A stretch of DNA of 64,000 bases. It comes from Rhizobium leguminosarum. Its GTDB lineage: Bacteria; Pseudomonadota; Alphaproteobacteria; Rhizobiales; Rhizobiaceae. The notes below the pieces were generated by a model that saw only the letters and a list, made by a program, of their open reading frames with translations, was not told the DNA's origin and did no database searches. This document shows, piece after piece, positions 52,505-61,108 of the stretch. The DNA lies in the NCBI RefSeq assembly GCF_001679785.1, contig NZ_CP016286.1, forward strand, positions 558,001 through 622,000. The letters are read 5' to 3'. Each line of letters begins with the position of its first letter. The first letter of the stretch is position 1. The translations under genes were made by a program, and so were the position numbers.

Positions 52505-53887
52505 TCATCGGGCCGCGGCGCATATTCGGGCGTGAGCCAGGGCAAATTCCTCGGCATATGGGCAGGCCGAAGCCATCGCCACCTTGATGCGGCGGACGGA
52601 GATGCGGACCTGGGCGCCGATCTTCAAGAGCTTCAATCGGATCGTGCCGCAGGTGGCATCGGCAAGGCGGCTACCGGTGAGGCCGAGGCGGCGTAGCGCA
52701 CAGATCAGCACATAGGCCAAGGATGCAAACCAGAGCCGCAACTGATTGGCGCGCATGGTGTGGGCGCTGGTGCGGTCGGCATAGAGATCGAGCTGGCATT
52801 CCTTGATGCGGTTCTCCATATCGCCACGGGCGCAGTAAAGCTCCTCGTAAAGCGGTTGTGCCGCCCAGTATTCCGGTTCCAGCGAGGTGACGATGAAGCG
52901 CGGATTGGCCCCCGCCATCGTCCATTCGGCCTTGGCCACCACCCGCCGCCGGCATGACCAGCTGCCCTTCGTCGACCACAGGAAGTCGCGGAAGACGCGG
53001 GCAGCCTGGCCGCTTGCCTTGGCCGCAAGGCTCGCTTCCTCCAGGGCCTCGGCGATCTTCTTTTCCAACCGCTTGTTGCGGGCAAGGCCAAAGACATAGT
53101 CGACGCCGTTTGCCTCGCACCAGTCCATCAGTTCGTCGCGGGCAAAGCCGGAATCGGCCCGCAGGATGATGCGCACGTTGGGCCAGCGCGCGCGGATCTG
53201 CTTGACGATCCGCCCGACCTCCTCGACCGCGCCGGCGCTGGCGTCGATATTGGAGCGTCGCAGCTTGGCCGAAAGCAGATGCCGGCCGCAAAAGATGTAG
53301 AGCGGCAAATAGCAATAGCCGTCATAATAGCCGTGGAAGAACCGCCCTTCCTGATGGCCGTGCAGCGGATCGTCGGTGGCGTCGAGATCGAGCACGATCT
53401 CCTCCGGCGGCCTGTCGTGTGCGTCCACGAACAGCTCCACGAATAGCGCTTCCAGCGCCCCTGCGTCATAGGCGATCTTATGATAGCGCGTCGGCGCGCC
53501 GGGGCGGCCGTGCTCCAGCCGGTTCAACGTGGATTTGCCGGCAAGCACCGCACAGTCTTGTCGCTTCGGCGTCAGCCGCTCCGACAGCAGCGCAAGTACC
53601 GGGTCGTGGCGCAGCGTGTCGTGATCGTCGACATCCTCATAGCCCAGCGCGATCGCTGCAATGCGCTGCCCGACCAGCGTGCGCATGCTGTGGACCGTGC
53701 ACTTGCGATCGCGGCCATCAATGAAGCAGCCGGCCACCCGGTCGAATAGCCCGATGGCCCCATCGACGTGGCGAAGCAGCAGCGCACCGGCATCCGAGGT
53801 GATCGCGCCGCCGTCAAAACCAGCGATAACTTTGTGGCCGTCGAAGCCTTTAAATCCGAACTGCGCGGAGATACAGTGTGTTTGCAT
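52505..53887 (-). CDS. IS1380-family transposase
   Basis: The protein has 460 residues. It starts MQTHCISAQFGFKGFDGHKV; then FDGGAITSDAGALLLRHVD is typical of the IS1380 family DDE_Tnp_1 group. Catalytic Asp/Glu candidates are in IVLDLDATDDPLHGHQEG, IILRADSGFARDELM and CARGDMENRIKE. It appears full-length. Its start codon and ribosome site lie inside a long hairpin at 53884-53956. Only 31 bp separate its stop from the neighbouring ISNCY end, and I could not find the matching left terminal repeat, so the element may be truncated. Confidence 0.92.
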   Translation of the reverse strand: MQTHCISAQFGFKGFDGHKVIAGFDGGAITSDAGALLLRHVDGAIGLFDRVAGCFIDGRDRKCTVHSMRTLVGQRIAAIALGYEDVDDHDTLRHDPVLALLSERLTPKRQDCAVLAGKSTLNRLEHGRPGAPTRYHKIAYDAGALEALFVELFVDAHDRPPEEIVLDLDATDDPLHGHQEGRFFHGYYDGYCYLPLYIFCGRHLLSAKLRRSNIDASAGAVEEVGRIVKQIRARWPNVRIILRADSGFARDELMDWCEANGVDYVFGLARNKRLEKKIAEALEEASLAAKASGQAARVFRDFLWSTKGSWSCRRRVVAKAEWTMAGANPRFIVTSLEPEYWAAQPLYEELYCARGDMENRIKECQLDLYADRTSAHTMRANQLRLWFASLAYVLICALRRLGLTGSRLADATCGTIRLKLLKIGAQVRISVRRIKVAMASACPYAEEFALAHARICAAAR

Positions 53888-53956
53888 CGGGCCTCCGTAA
53901 CGAATCTGGTAAGCCTTTGTCGTAAAAGCAGTTTCTCAGATTCGCAGGCCCGATGC
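53884..53956. promoter_or_regulatory. Hairpin enclosing the IS1380 transposase start
   Basis: GCATCGGGCCT (53884-53894) pairs with AGGCCCGATGC (53946-53956), and CGAATCTG (53901-53908) pairs with CAGATTCG (53937-53944). The transposase ATG and its GGAGG site are in the first arm. In transcripts entering from outside, the fold would hide the start, a known way for IS elements to limit unwanted expression. Confidence 0.65.
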
Positions 53957-53981
53957 ACCCCTTACTTTGAGAGATTCAGGC

Positions 53982-54107
53982 TAGAGCAATTCCAGGAAAA
54001 GCGCGAAGCGGTTTTCCCAGGGCAAAGCGCGAAGCGCTTTTGCCGGGAATCGCGTAAAAACAAAAAGTTAGAGCGATTCTGCGTTTCCGTGAAAAGCTGA
54101 ACCGCTC
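53982..54107. repeat. Rhizobial intergenic mosaic repeat (RIME-like), copy 2
   Basis: It starts TAGAGCAATTCCAGGAAAAG, with GAAGCGGTTTTCCCAG, GCGTAAAAACAAAAAG and TTAGAGCGATTCTGCG, ending GAACCGCTCTGA. It shares block order with 12114-12207 and 57119-57222 but carries an internal duplication of the GCGAAGCG-TTTT block. It lies at the outer edge of the IS1380 region. Confidence 0.8.
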
Positions 54108-54208
54108 TGACACCGCCTCCGATCAGGAATTAGACAAGAGCAGCAATAACAACCTCAAAAAGAGGGGGCTGGCGGGGCGCTTTGGACGGGGCCGACGCCA
54201 GGAGAACG

Positions 54209-54242
54209 GAACCGCGACCGGATACTCCACCGGCCGCGGTTC
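54209..54242. terminator. Terminator-like hairpin after the class I aminotransferase
   Basis: GAACCGCGACCGG (54209-54221) and CCGGCCGCGGTTC (54230-54242) pair with one mismatch over an 8-nt loop. It lies 6 bp beyond the minus-strand aminotransferase stop. Confidence 0.6.
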
Positions 54243-54248
54243 TTCGTT

Positions 54249-55364
54249 TTATCGGCTGATCTGTTTCAGCACCTGCGGCAGCGCTTCTTCGAGAAGCGCC
54301 ATATCCGCCTCCGGCCCGACGCTGACGCGAATGCAGCGGTTGAGCGGCGCCACACCAGGGATGCGGATGAAAACCCCGCGCTCCATCAATCCGTCGACGA
54401 TCGCCCTGGCATAAGCGCCGTCGCGGCCGGCGTCGATCGCCACGAAATTCGTCGCCGAGGGCAGGGGTTGAAGGCCGTTCGCCCGGGCGATGCCGCCGAT
54501 CCGCTCCCGGCCGGCATGGATTTTCCCGACCACCTCGACGAGATAGGCCTGGTCCTTCAGCGCCGCGAGCGCTGCTGCCGTCGCCAGCCGGTTCATGCCA
54601 AAATGATTGCGGATCTTGTCGAAGGCCTGTGCCGTGCCTGCCGTCGAGATCGCGTATCCGGTGCGTGAGCCGGCAAGTCCGTAGGCTTTGGAGAAGGTGC
54701 GGGTGCGAACGACGTTCGGCAGCTCGATGAGCGAGGAGATCGACGGCAGCGAACCTGCCGGCCCCGTCTCGCTATAGGCCTCGTCGAGCACCATCAGCGT
54801 CGTCTCGGGCAGCGCATGGGCGAAAGCGACGATGCTGTCGGCATCCCACCAGCTTCCCATCGGATTGTCGGGATTGGCGAAATAGACGAGCGGCGCATTC
54901 TCGCGTTTCACCGCATCGAGCAGCCCGTCGAGATCCTCGCGGTCGTTTGCGTACGGAACCGGCACCAGCCGGCCGCCGAAACCGGCGACATGGAAATTGA
55001 AGGTCGGATAGGCGCCGAGTGAGGTAACGACGGGCGCCCCCTGCTCGATCACCAGCCGGACGATCTGGCCGAGCAATTCGTCGATGCCGCTGCCGATGGC
55101 GATATTGGTGGCCGAGACGCCGAGATGGGCGGCGAGCGCTTCCCGGAGCGCGAAATTCTCCGGATCATTGTATTTCCAGATATTGCCGGCCTCCTCGCGC
55201 ATCGCTGCAAAGACGGAAGCCGCTGGGCCGAAGCCGTTCTCATTGGCGCCGATGCGCGCCGAAACGGCAAGTCTGCGCTGGCGCTCGATCGCCTCGGGGC
55301 CGACGAAGGGAACTGTGGAGGGCAGGGCGCTGGCAAGAGGTGTGAAGCGCGAAAAGGCGGACAT
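54249..55364 (-). CDS. Class I/II aminotransferase (histidinol-phosphate aminotransferase-like)
   Basis: The protein has 371 residues from ATG 55364 (MSAFSRFTPLASALPSTVPF). Fold type I PLP features: ANENGFGPAASVFAAMREEA, SGIDELLGQIVRLVIEQGAP, VYFANPDNPMGSWW, LMVLDEAYSETG and the Lys in VRTRTFSKAYGLAGSRTGYA. This resembles HisC and related amino-acid transaminases. It stands alone without other his genes, so it may be a second HisC or an aromatic amino-acid aminotransferase. Confidence 0.9.
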   Translation of the reverse strand: MSAFSRFTPLASALPSTVPFVGPEAIERQRRLAVSARIGANENGFGPAASVFAAMREEAGNIWKYNDPENFALREALAAHLGVSATNIAIGSGIDELLGQIVRLVIEQGAPVVTSLGAYPTFNFHVAGFGGRLVPVPYANDREDLDGLLDAVKRENAPLVYFANPDNPMGSWWDADSIVAFAHALPETTLMVLDEAYSETGPAGSLPSISSLIELPNVVRTRTFSKAYGLAGSRTGYAISTAGTAQAFDKIRNHFGMNRLATAAALAALKDQAYLVEVVGKIHAGRERIGGIARANGLQPLPSATNFVAIDAGRDGAYARAIVDGLMERGVFIRIPGVAPLNRCIRVSVGPEADMALLEEALPQVLKQISR

Positions 55365-55477
55365 GCGAAGGCAGTTTCCCGGACATATTGACAATCGGCG
55401 CAACAATAGGCCCGGGCACGGCCAACGCAAGCAAGATTATTTCCGCAACGGCAGTGACGCGCGTGTCGTCGGCCTGT

Positions 55478-55879
55478 TCACGCGCGGAAGATCGGCGCGC
55501 GCCGGGCGTCGATTGCTTCCATGTTGCCGATCATGAAATCGGTGCGGACGACGCGGCGCAGAACCTCGGGGTCCATGATGTTGATGAACCGCACCCCGAT
55601 GCGTTCTTTGTTGCGGTAGACCTCGGCGCAGCCGATCCGGTAGGCGAGGCCGAGAATGTTGAGATAATAATGTTTCGGCAGACCGGCGGTGGTCGAAACG
55701 ATGAAGGTGGCGCCGCCCTGCGAGATATCGATGATCTCGGCGCTTCGCATCGACACGCCGGTCAGGCACGGGCGGACGGCGACGATGCGGGCGGGTCGCT
55801 TGACGTTGAACTCTTCCCAGCGCAGGTCGTAGACAGCGGATTTGACCGTGGCAAGGTGTGTAGCGCGGAGCATAGTCAT
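55478..55879 (-). CDS. PilZ-domain protein
   Basis: The protein has 133 residues. The PilZ-type features are KRPARIVAVRPCLTG (an RxxxR-like element near residues 28-42), IIDISQGGATFIV (D-[SN]-x-x-G motif, near 49-61) and RIGVRFINI. PilZ domains bind cyclic di-GMP and change motility or exopolysaccharide output. A second PilZ-like gene is at 58427. No operon partner is adjacent. Confidence 0.82.
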   Translation of the reverse strand: MTMLRATHLATVKSAVYDLRWEEFNVKRPARIVAVRPCLTGVSMRSAEIIDISQGGATFIVSTTAGLPKHYYLNILGLAYRIGCAEVYRNKERIGVRFINIMDPEVLRRVVRTDFMIGNMEAIDARRAPIFRA

Positions 55880-56100
55880 TCACATTCTCCGTCAGACAGG
55901 GCACATTTGGGGTCTTGATCACGAGCAAGCTGGTCTTGATCTCATTCAAGCTGGGGTCTTGCTCCAACCAAGGTCACATGAATGTTTTGCACATTCGTCA
56001 AATATAAAATGACAATTTTAACGAGTTTAAACTTTGTTCCCAAGCGGGACGCCTGATGTCCATTATCGGGACATGGGCTTTTCATCTCCAGGCTCCCGTT

Positions 56101-56504
56101 TCAGCCAAAAAATCTGACGGCGAGATATCCGCCGGCGGCAGTCAGCGCCGTCAGAGCCGTGCCCCAGGCCATGTCGTCCAGGCTCGTGGCGAGCGGCCAA
56201 TTGCGAAGCGTGGCGAGATTGGTGATGTCATAAGTGCCATAGGCCGCCAGTCCCAGAATGGCACCGTGGAGAAACGCCGTGGCGATAGAGCCCGCCGACA
56301 GCGCCGGCAGCACGGCAAGCACAACCATCGAGGCGGCGAAGAACAGGTAGAACAAGTGCGCCGACGCCAGATTGGGCGAGGGCAGCCTCAGCGCTCCCAA
56401 CTGGGTCGCGGTAGAAGTTTGCGGGCGATGAGGCCGAGCCATATCCCGTCGCAGATGAGAAGGGTGAGAAAGGTGCCGGCATAGGCGAGCAGTGATGTCT
56501 TCAT
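56101..56504 (-). pseudogene. DUF2177 membrane protein with two close frameshifts
   Basis: ATG 56504 opens MKTSLLAYAGTFLTLLICDG, IWLGLIARK. Then two single-base insertions within about 15 bp (around 56406-56422) shift the frame: removing one C after AAA and one C in GACCCAG restores FYRDQLGALRLPSPNLASAH and the rest of the family sequence (FYLFFAASMVVLAVLPALSA, AYGTYDITNLATLRNWPL). The uncorrected frame stops at 15 residues past the shift. It would otherwise be a four-helix membrane protein of about 130 residues. Confidence 0.78.
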
Positions 56505-56666
56505 CGTCAATCTCCCGAGCTTGGCCTTTCTACGCAGCAAGGGTCGGCCGGATCGCCGCCCCGTTCGATTTCGGCGCAATTTTCCCGAACTCTTTCAATG
56601 GCCGAGCGTTGTGCCTTGATCGATGAAGCACGGCGCGCTTCGAATGACGACAGCGAGGAGTTGAAG

Positions 56667-57113
56667 ATGACCGACGTCAAAATCCCTTGGAAATCATGGG
56701 TCGTGGTCTGCAACGGAGCCAAGGCTCTGATCATGCAGAATGCCGGCGATGCCCAGCTGATGAACCTGAAGGTGCTGGAAACTCTAACGCAGCCGAGCGA
56801 GCCAGACCGCGAGATCGGCGCCGACAAGCCCGGCCGCAGCCATGCCGCCGATGGCTTCAGCCGCAGTGCTGTCGAGGAGACCAACTGGCAGGATCAAGCC
56901 GAAGCCCAATTCCTGAAACAGGTCGCAGAAAGGCTGGATGAGCTGGCGCAGGAAAAGGATGTCCGCCGCATCGTCCTCGTTGCGCCGCCGAAAGCACTCG
57001 GCGCGCTGCGGCCGGCGCTCAGCGCCGATACGCAAGCAGCGATCTCCGTGGAATTGGCGAAGGACTATACCAATATGCCGATCGATGAGATCGAGCGGCA
57101 TCTCGCCGCCTGA
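56667..57113 (+). CDS. Host attachment family protein
   Basis: The protein has 148 residues; ATG 56667 follows GCGAGGAGTTGAAG. WVVVCNGAKALIMQNAG near the start, then FSRSAVEETNWQDQAEAQFL and RIVLVAPPKALGALRPALS are the pattern of the family named for proteins required for host-cell attachment in Agrobacterium. The fold resembles the archaeal peptide-release-factor/RNase-like domain. The true role is not settled. It stands between the broken DUF2177 gene and a repeat element. Confidence 0.88.
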   Translation: MTDVKIPWKSWVVVCNGAKALIMQNAGDAQLMNLKVLETLTQPSEPDREIGADKPGRSHAADGFSRSAVEETNWQDQAEAQFLKQVAERLDELAQEKDVRRIVLVAPPKALGALRPALSADTQAAISVELAKDYTNMPIDEIERHLAA

Positions 57114-57118
57114 ACCGT

Positions 57119-57222
57119 TAGAGCAATTCCAGGAAAAGTGTGAAGCGGTTTTCCGTCCGGCATTGCGTAAAAACAGAAGGCTAGAGCGGTTATGCGCTTC
57201 CCGTGAAGCTGAACCGCTCTAG
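57119..57222. repeat. Rhizobial intergenic mosaic repeat (RIME-like), copy 3
   Basis: It starts AGAGCAATTCCAGGAAAAG, with GAAGCGGTTTTCCGTCCGGC, GCGTAAAAACAGAAGG and CTAGAGCGGTTATGCGCTTC, ending GAACCGCTCTAG. It begins 6 bp after the host-attachment gene stop and can fold into two hairpins (AGAGCGGTT with AACCGCTCT). Confidence 0.85.
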
Positions 57223-57265
57223 CCCAAGCTGAGGGAATGCGGGTCGAGAGGCCCGCGTTTTCGCG

Positions 57266-58132
57266 TCATGCGGACGGTTTCTGCCCGGCAAACAGGTCTT
57301 CATGATCGGCAAAGAGCGCCGCTAGGCGGTCGATGACGATTCTGACCTCCGGCCTTTGCCGTTCGTCGTCATGCGCAACGATCCACATGTCGTAGGTCAG
57401 TTCGTCGATGACAGGACCGGCGCGGACGAGCCTGCTCTCCTGATCGCCGATGAAACAGGGGAGCACGCCGCGGCCGGCACCGCCGCGGATGAGGTAAAAG
57501 AGCATATGCGGCGTGTTCGTCCAGCTGGTGATCCAGGAATCCGGCTGTTCGAACGTCCATTTGTCCGCCGGCGTGATGGCGGTATCGGTGCCGAGCGAGA
57601 TCCAGTTGCAGTTTTTCTCGTCATAGCCGGCCGCCTGATAAGCCGCATGCGCCGCCTTGACCGACCGGCGGATCGCGACGTTGCCGCTCTCCGGCCGGCT
57701 GTGGCGAACGGCGATATGCGCCTCGCGATAGGTGAAATCGACGCTCGTGTCGCAGGTCTTGTAGCACATACGGAAGCTGTCCTTCGGCGTCCAGACGCTT
57801 GCCAGATGGTCGGCGACGAAGCGCGAGGTCCAGCTGTCGGCGGCCGTCGAGACGATCGGCAGCGTCAGCACCTCGCCGCGCCAGTCGGAGATCGCACGCG
57901 CCGCATCCTGCATCAGCCGGACGCGATCGAGCAGCTCCTGCCCGTCCTTGGCGAGCAGATAACCGGTGGGGCCGCGGCTGAAGAGCGAGCGGCCCGTCAC
58001 CCGTTCGAGCGCCAGCATGCGCCGGCCGATCGTCGGTGCGCTGAACCCGGTGCGTGTCGCCGCCGCCGAAAGCCCGCCGCCGGTCGCAACATGGAAGAAA
58101 AGCTGCAGGTCGTCCCAGCTCGCATCTTTCAT
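57266..58132 (-). CDS. LysR family transcriptional regulator
   Basis: The protein has 288 residues. The N-terminal HTH is DDLQLFFHVATGGGLSAAAT, RTGFSAPTIGRRMLALERVT, GRSLFSR, followed by a divergent effector domain. Some positions depart from the LysR norm (GxxxPTIGRR in place of SQPAVSRQ), as in a subgroup common in rhizobia. No divergent target gene is obvious; the neighbour at 58225 is a small unknown gene. Confidence 0.9.
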   Translation of the reverse strand: MKDASWDDLQLFFHVATGGGLSAAATRTGFSAPTIGRRMLALERVTGRSLFSRGPTGYLLAKDGQELLDRVRLMQDAARAISDWRGEVLTLPIVSTAADSWTSRFVADHLASVWTPKDSFRMCYKTCDTSVDFTYREAHIAVRHSRPESGNVAIRRSVKAAHAAYQAAGYDEKNCNWISLGTDTAITPADKWTFEQPDSWITSWTNTPHMLFYLIRGGAGRGVLPCFIGDQESRLVRAGPVIDELTYDMWIVAHDDERQRPEVRIVIDRLAALFADHEDLFAGQKPSA

Positions 58133-58224
58133 GGATGAAAACCCCCTTTCCCCAGCGCCTCTACATCGGAGGGGCGCGAAGGCTTAGCTCAAGTGCCTGA
58201 GCCAAATAGATGGAGGATCGAGCA

Positions 58225-58476
58225 ATGGATCTCAACTGGGTTGTTCTGTTTAGGGAAATCGAAATCGGCAATCGCCGGGTCTGCCATGATCCCTTGGCCG
58301 ATCCGCTCGAGCGTCCGGAATGGCGCGGATTTCTCTGGGCCGTTTCGATCATTGCGCGCCTTGTCGCAAGACGGGATGCAGAAACAAAGGTGCCGGGCCG
58401 CGATGATTTGCGGATCGGAGAAAGCCTCAGGTTTCGAAGTTCAATCGCAACACGTGGTGCAGGAATTCCGGATTGA
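58225..58476 (+). CDS. Small hypothetical protein, 83 residues
   Basis: ATG 58225 has GGAGG 10 nt upstream. The sequence MDLNWVVLFREIEIGNRRVC and HDPLADPLERPEWRGFLWAV has no recognised family. The 3' end overlaps the convergent PilZ gene by 50 bp, and the last 25 residues are Arg/Gly-rich, so the tail may not be conserved. Confidence 0.45.
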   Translation: MDLNWVVLFREIEIGNRRVCHDPLADPLERPEWRGFLWAVSIIARLVARRDAETKVPGRDDLRIGESLRFRSSIATRGAGIPD

Positions 58477-58759
58477 TCAGCATGTTGAAGCTGATCGTCA
58501 CCAATTCGCCTTCACGCTTGACCACTGTCGCGCCGATCTCGTCATGGATGCCGAGGATTTCGAGGAAGAAATGGCTCGGTATTTCCAGGTTCGGGCTGAC
58601 TTCAAGCAATGCGCCGGCAAGCGTGATCGTGCGGATCAGGCAGCGCACCTGGGTCCCGGTGCTGAGGTGATGGCCGACGAAGATGATGTTGCCGGGCCTG
58701 TCGAGATTGAATTCCCTGTAAGCACGTTCCGGCTTGGGGTGTTCTGTGTCGAGGTGCAT
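58427..58759 (-). CDS. PilZ-like domain protein
   Basis: The protein has 110 residues: EFNLDRPGNIIFVGHHLSTG, TQVRCLIRTITLAGALLEVS, then PSHFFLEILGIHDEIGATVV. The layout parallels the PilZ protein at 55478-55879 (DISQGGATFIVS, KHYYLNILGLAYRIGCAEV, NPEFL/DPEVL near the end). The arginines and DxSxxG motif for c-di-GMP binding are largely lost here, so it may no longer bind the nucleotide. Confidence 0.72.
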   Translation of the reverse strand: MHLDTEHPKPERAYREFNLDRPGNIIFVGHHLSTGTQVRCLIRTITLAGALLEVSPNLEIPSHFFLEILGIHDEIGATVVKREGELVTISFNMLINPEFLHHVLRLNFET

Positions 58760-59113
58760 CTGAAAGGCCCTTTTAGCCTCCGCTTGTAATACGACAGGAT
58801 ATTAGCCGAAGAATGCTGACATTTGCTGAAGAACACCGTTAAGATTGAATGCTTATGTGAAGGCCGCGGGAAAATCGCACCGATTTCGTGCAGATTTGCC
58901 CCAAAGCTGCGCATTGCTGAAGCAGATGCGCCATTCTTGACATGTCGGCGGCGTTCGCGCATACAAAGGCCGGTTCGAGGCACCGGCCGCTCGCGGATGA
59001 AAATCCATGGTGAAGTCCTCGTGATCATGGTCACGGCCCTTTGTGCATGCTGACTGACGGCAATGCGAGCTCCCATCCGCAGTCGAAGAGCATGCCTTGC
59101 GAAGGCTCACGCC
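58760..59113. other. Intergenic region, possible 51-residue minus-strand ORF
   Basis: This is 354 bp between divergent genes. ATG 59008 on the minus strand, with GAGG 8 nt upstream, opens MDFHPRAAGASNRPLYARTP and stops at 58853. It has no visible family and could be chance. The rest should hold the divergent promoters of the PilZ-like and glyoxalase-superfamily genes. Confidence 0.25.
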
Positions 59114-59554
59114 ATGACGACGACCTATCCTGCCATTGATGAATTGAAGACCCAGGCCAAGCGCCTGCGCCAGGCGATGAACGATCGCGGCACCACCCTG
59201 ACCCACAGTGCGGCCCTGGAAATGATTGCCCGCCAGCACGGCGTGCGCGATTGGAACACGCTCGCGGCCCTTGCGGCAAAGCCCAATGCCGCTCCAAAGA
59301 CGCCGCTCTTCGTCGGCGCGCATATTCGCGGCCGTTATCTCAATCAGCCGTTCACCGGCGAAGTCCTGGCGCTTTCGGCCCTGCCCGGCGGCGACCTCCA
59401 CAGGATCACCATCCATTTCGACAAGCCGGTGGATGTCGTCACCTTCGAGAGCTTTTCCGCCTTTCGCCAGCGTGTGAACGCGCAGATTGATGCCGACGGT
59501 ATCTCGCCGAGAAAGACCTCGAACGGCGTGCCGCATCTGGTGCTCGATCTATAG
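59114..59554 (+). CDS. Glyoxalase superfamily protein (Glyoxalase_8-like)
   Basis: The protein has 146 residues from ATG 59114 (MTTTYPAIDELKTQAKRLRQ). AMNDRGTTLTHSAALEMIAR, QHGVRDWNTLAALAAK is the N-terminal helical segment found in this group. The C-terminal part (VGAHIRGRYLNQPFTGEVLA, ITIHFDKPVDVVTFESFSAF, RQRVNAQIDADG) is a beta-rich segment. I assign the family from memory of this layout. Enzymatic activity is unknown. Confidence 0.7.
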   Translation: MTTTYPAIDELKTQAKRLRQAMNDRGTTLTHSAALEMIARQHGVRDWNTLAALAAKPNAAPKTPLFVGAHIRGRYLNQPFTGEVLALSALPGGDLHRITIHFDKPVDVVTFESFSAFRQRVNAQIDADGISPRKTSNGVPHLVLDL

Positions 59555-59601
59555 AGCATGATGCCGAAAAGTGTGAGCGGTTTTCGGACAACATCATGCT
59601 C
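59554..59601. repeat. Nested-hairpin repeat at the 3' end of the glyoxalase-family gene
   Basis: GAGCATGATG pairs with CATCATGCTC at the outside and CCGAAAA with TTTTCGG inside. It begins at the last base of the gene's TAG stop. The block AAAAGTGTGAGCGGTTTTCGG relates it to the mosaic repeats at 12114, 53982 and 57119. It may act as a terminator. Confidence 0.75.
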
Positions 59602-59697
59602 TCATTCTTTAATCCAGCTCTCATTCTTTTGAGGCTGTCCGGATAAGCAGGATTCTTAAGCCGGATCGGGTCTCGCCCGCTATCGCACGGATTTCTC

Positions 59698-61064
59698 ATG
59701 ACCGATCTTTCCCAAGGCAATGCCTTTCTCACCGGCTGGCTGCCGGGCGTCTTCATCAAAACGGCGGCTCCGATCGTCGCGATCACCACCGTCAACGGCC
59801 TGTTCACTGTCGTCGACGCCTATTTCCTCGGCGCCTATGTCGGCCCGGACGCACTCTCTGCCGTCAGCCTGATTTTCCCCGGGCTGATGCTGCTGGTCGC
59901 CCTGCAATCGCTGGTCTCGAACGGCATGGCGAGCATCCTCGCCCGCCGGCTCGGCGCCGGCGATCGTCAAGGCGCGCGTCGGGTGTTTGCCGGCGCGCAT
60001 GCGCTGGCGTTCGCCGTTACCCTCATTCTCAATCTGGTCTACTGGACTGTCGGCCGGCAGATCATCGATGCGGGTGCCGCCGGCAATGCCACTGTTGCCG
60101 ATGGCGCCATGCTGTTCATGGGCGCGATGATCGCCTGTGCGCCGGTCGGCTTCTTCCTGTCGCTGCATCTCGACGGATTGCGCTGCGAAGGCAAGATTGG
60201 TTCATGACGCTGGTGACGCTGTCGGCCTCGCTGCTCAACATCCTCGCCAACTGGCTGTTCATGGCGGTGATGCATTGGGGTGTGCTCGGTTCGGCAGCCG
60301 GCTCCATCGCATCGCAATTCGTCTGTCTCGCGGCCGTGCTCGCCTATCGCTGGCGCCGGCCGGCGGCACTGAGGCCTTCCCCGGGGTTGGCTCTTGCCGA
60401 ATGGCGTGGGATCGTCGCTTTCGGCGCGCCGATGAGCCTCGGCTTCATCGGCATATCGCTGGCCTCGGCCGCCATTCTGCTCAATGTCTCGCTCTGGAGC
60501 ACGCATGACTACGTCGCGACTGTTGCCGCCTATGGCATCATCACCCGGATCATGACTTTCACCTATCTGCCGCTGCTTGGCCTCTCCATCGCGCTGCAGA
60601 CGATCGCCGGCAACAATCACGGTGCCGGCCTCGCGCTCCGCGTCGGCCGCAGCCTGCAGATCGCCATGCTCGCAGCCCTCGTCTATTGCACTCTGGTGGA
60701 GATCACCGTCGAACTACTGGCCGGCCGCCTCGGCGCCGTCTTCGTCGCCGATCCGGCGATCATCGCCGAGGTCAGGCGAATTCTGCCCTGGACGATCGGC
60801 GCCTATTTTCTCTTCGGGCAGATGCTGATCCTGTCGTCCTATTTCCAGTCGATCGGCGATGCGCCGCGCGCGGCGATCTTCGGCCTGTCGCGGCCCTATC
60901 TGCTCACCCTGCCGCTCACCTTCCTGCTGCCCTTCGTCTTCGGCGAGCAGGGGATCTGGATGGTGCCGGTCTTTGCCGAGGCAGGCATGTTCATCCTTGC
61001 CTTCCTCGTGCTGTCGCAGAACGCCAAACGCCGCGGCTGGCGCTACGGGCTTCTGCCCGCCTGA
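59698..61064 (+). pseudogene. MATE family efflux transporter split by a one-base frameshift
   Basis: The first frame (59698-60207, 169 residues) encodes MTDLSQGNAFLTGWLPGVFI through LSLHLDGLRCEGKIG, then stops. The second (from 60204, 286 residues) continues MTLVTLSASLLNILANWLFM to the end of the MATE fold. The junction reads ATTGGTTCATGACG where GGTTTCATGACG (one more T) would give the continuous family sequence GKIGFMTLVTL. The stop and restart overlap (ATGA), so two half-proteins could still be made. Full length would be about 455 residues with 12 TM helices. Confidence 0.85.
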
Positions 61065-61108
61065 GACGGAAAAGCCGCGCTAGGGAGCATGGCTTTTGCC
61101 TGGAATCG

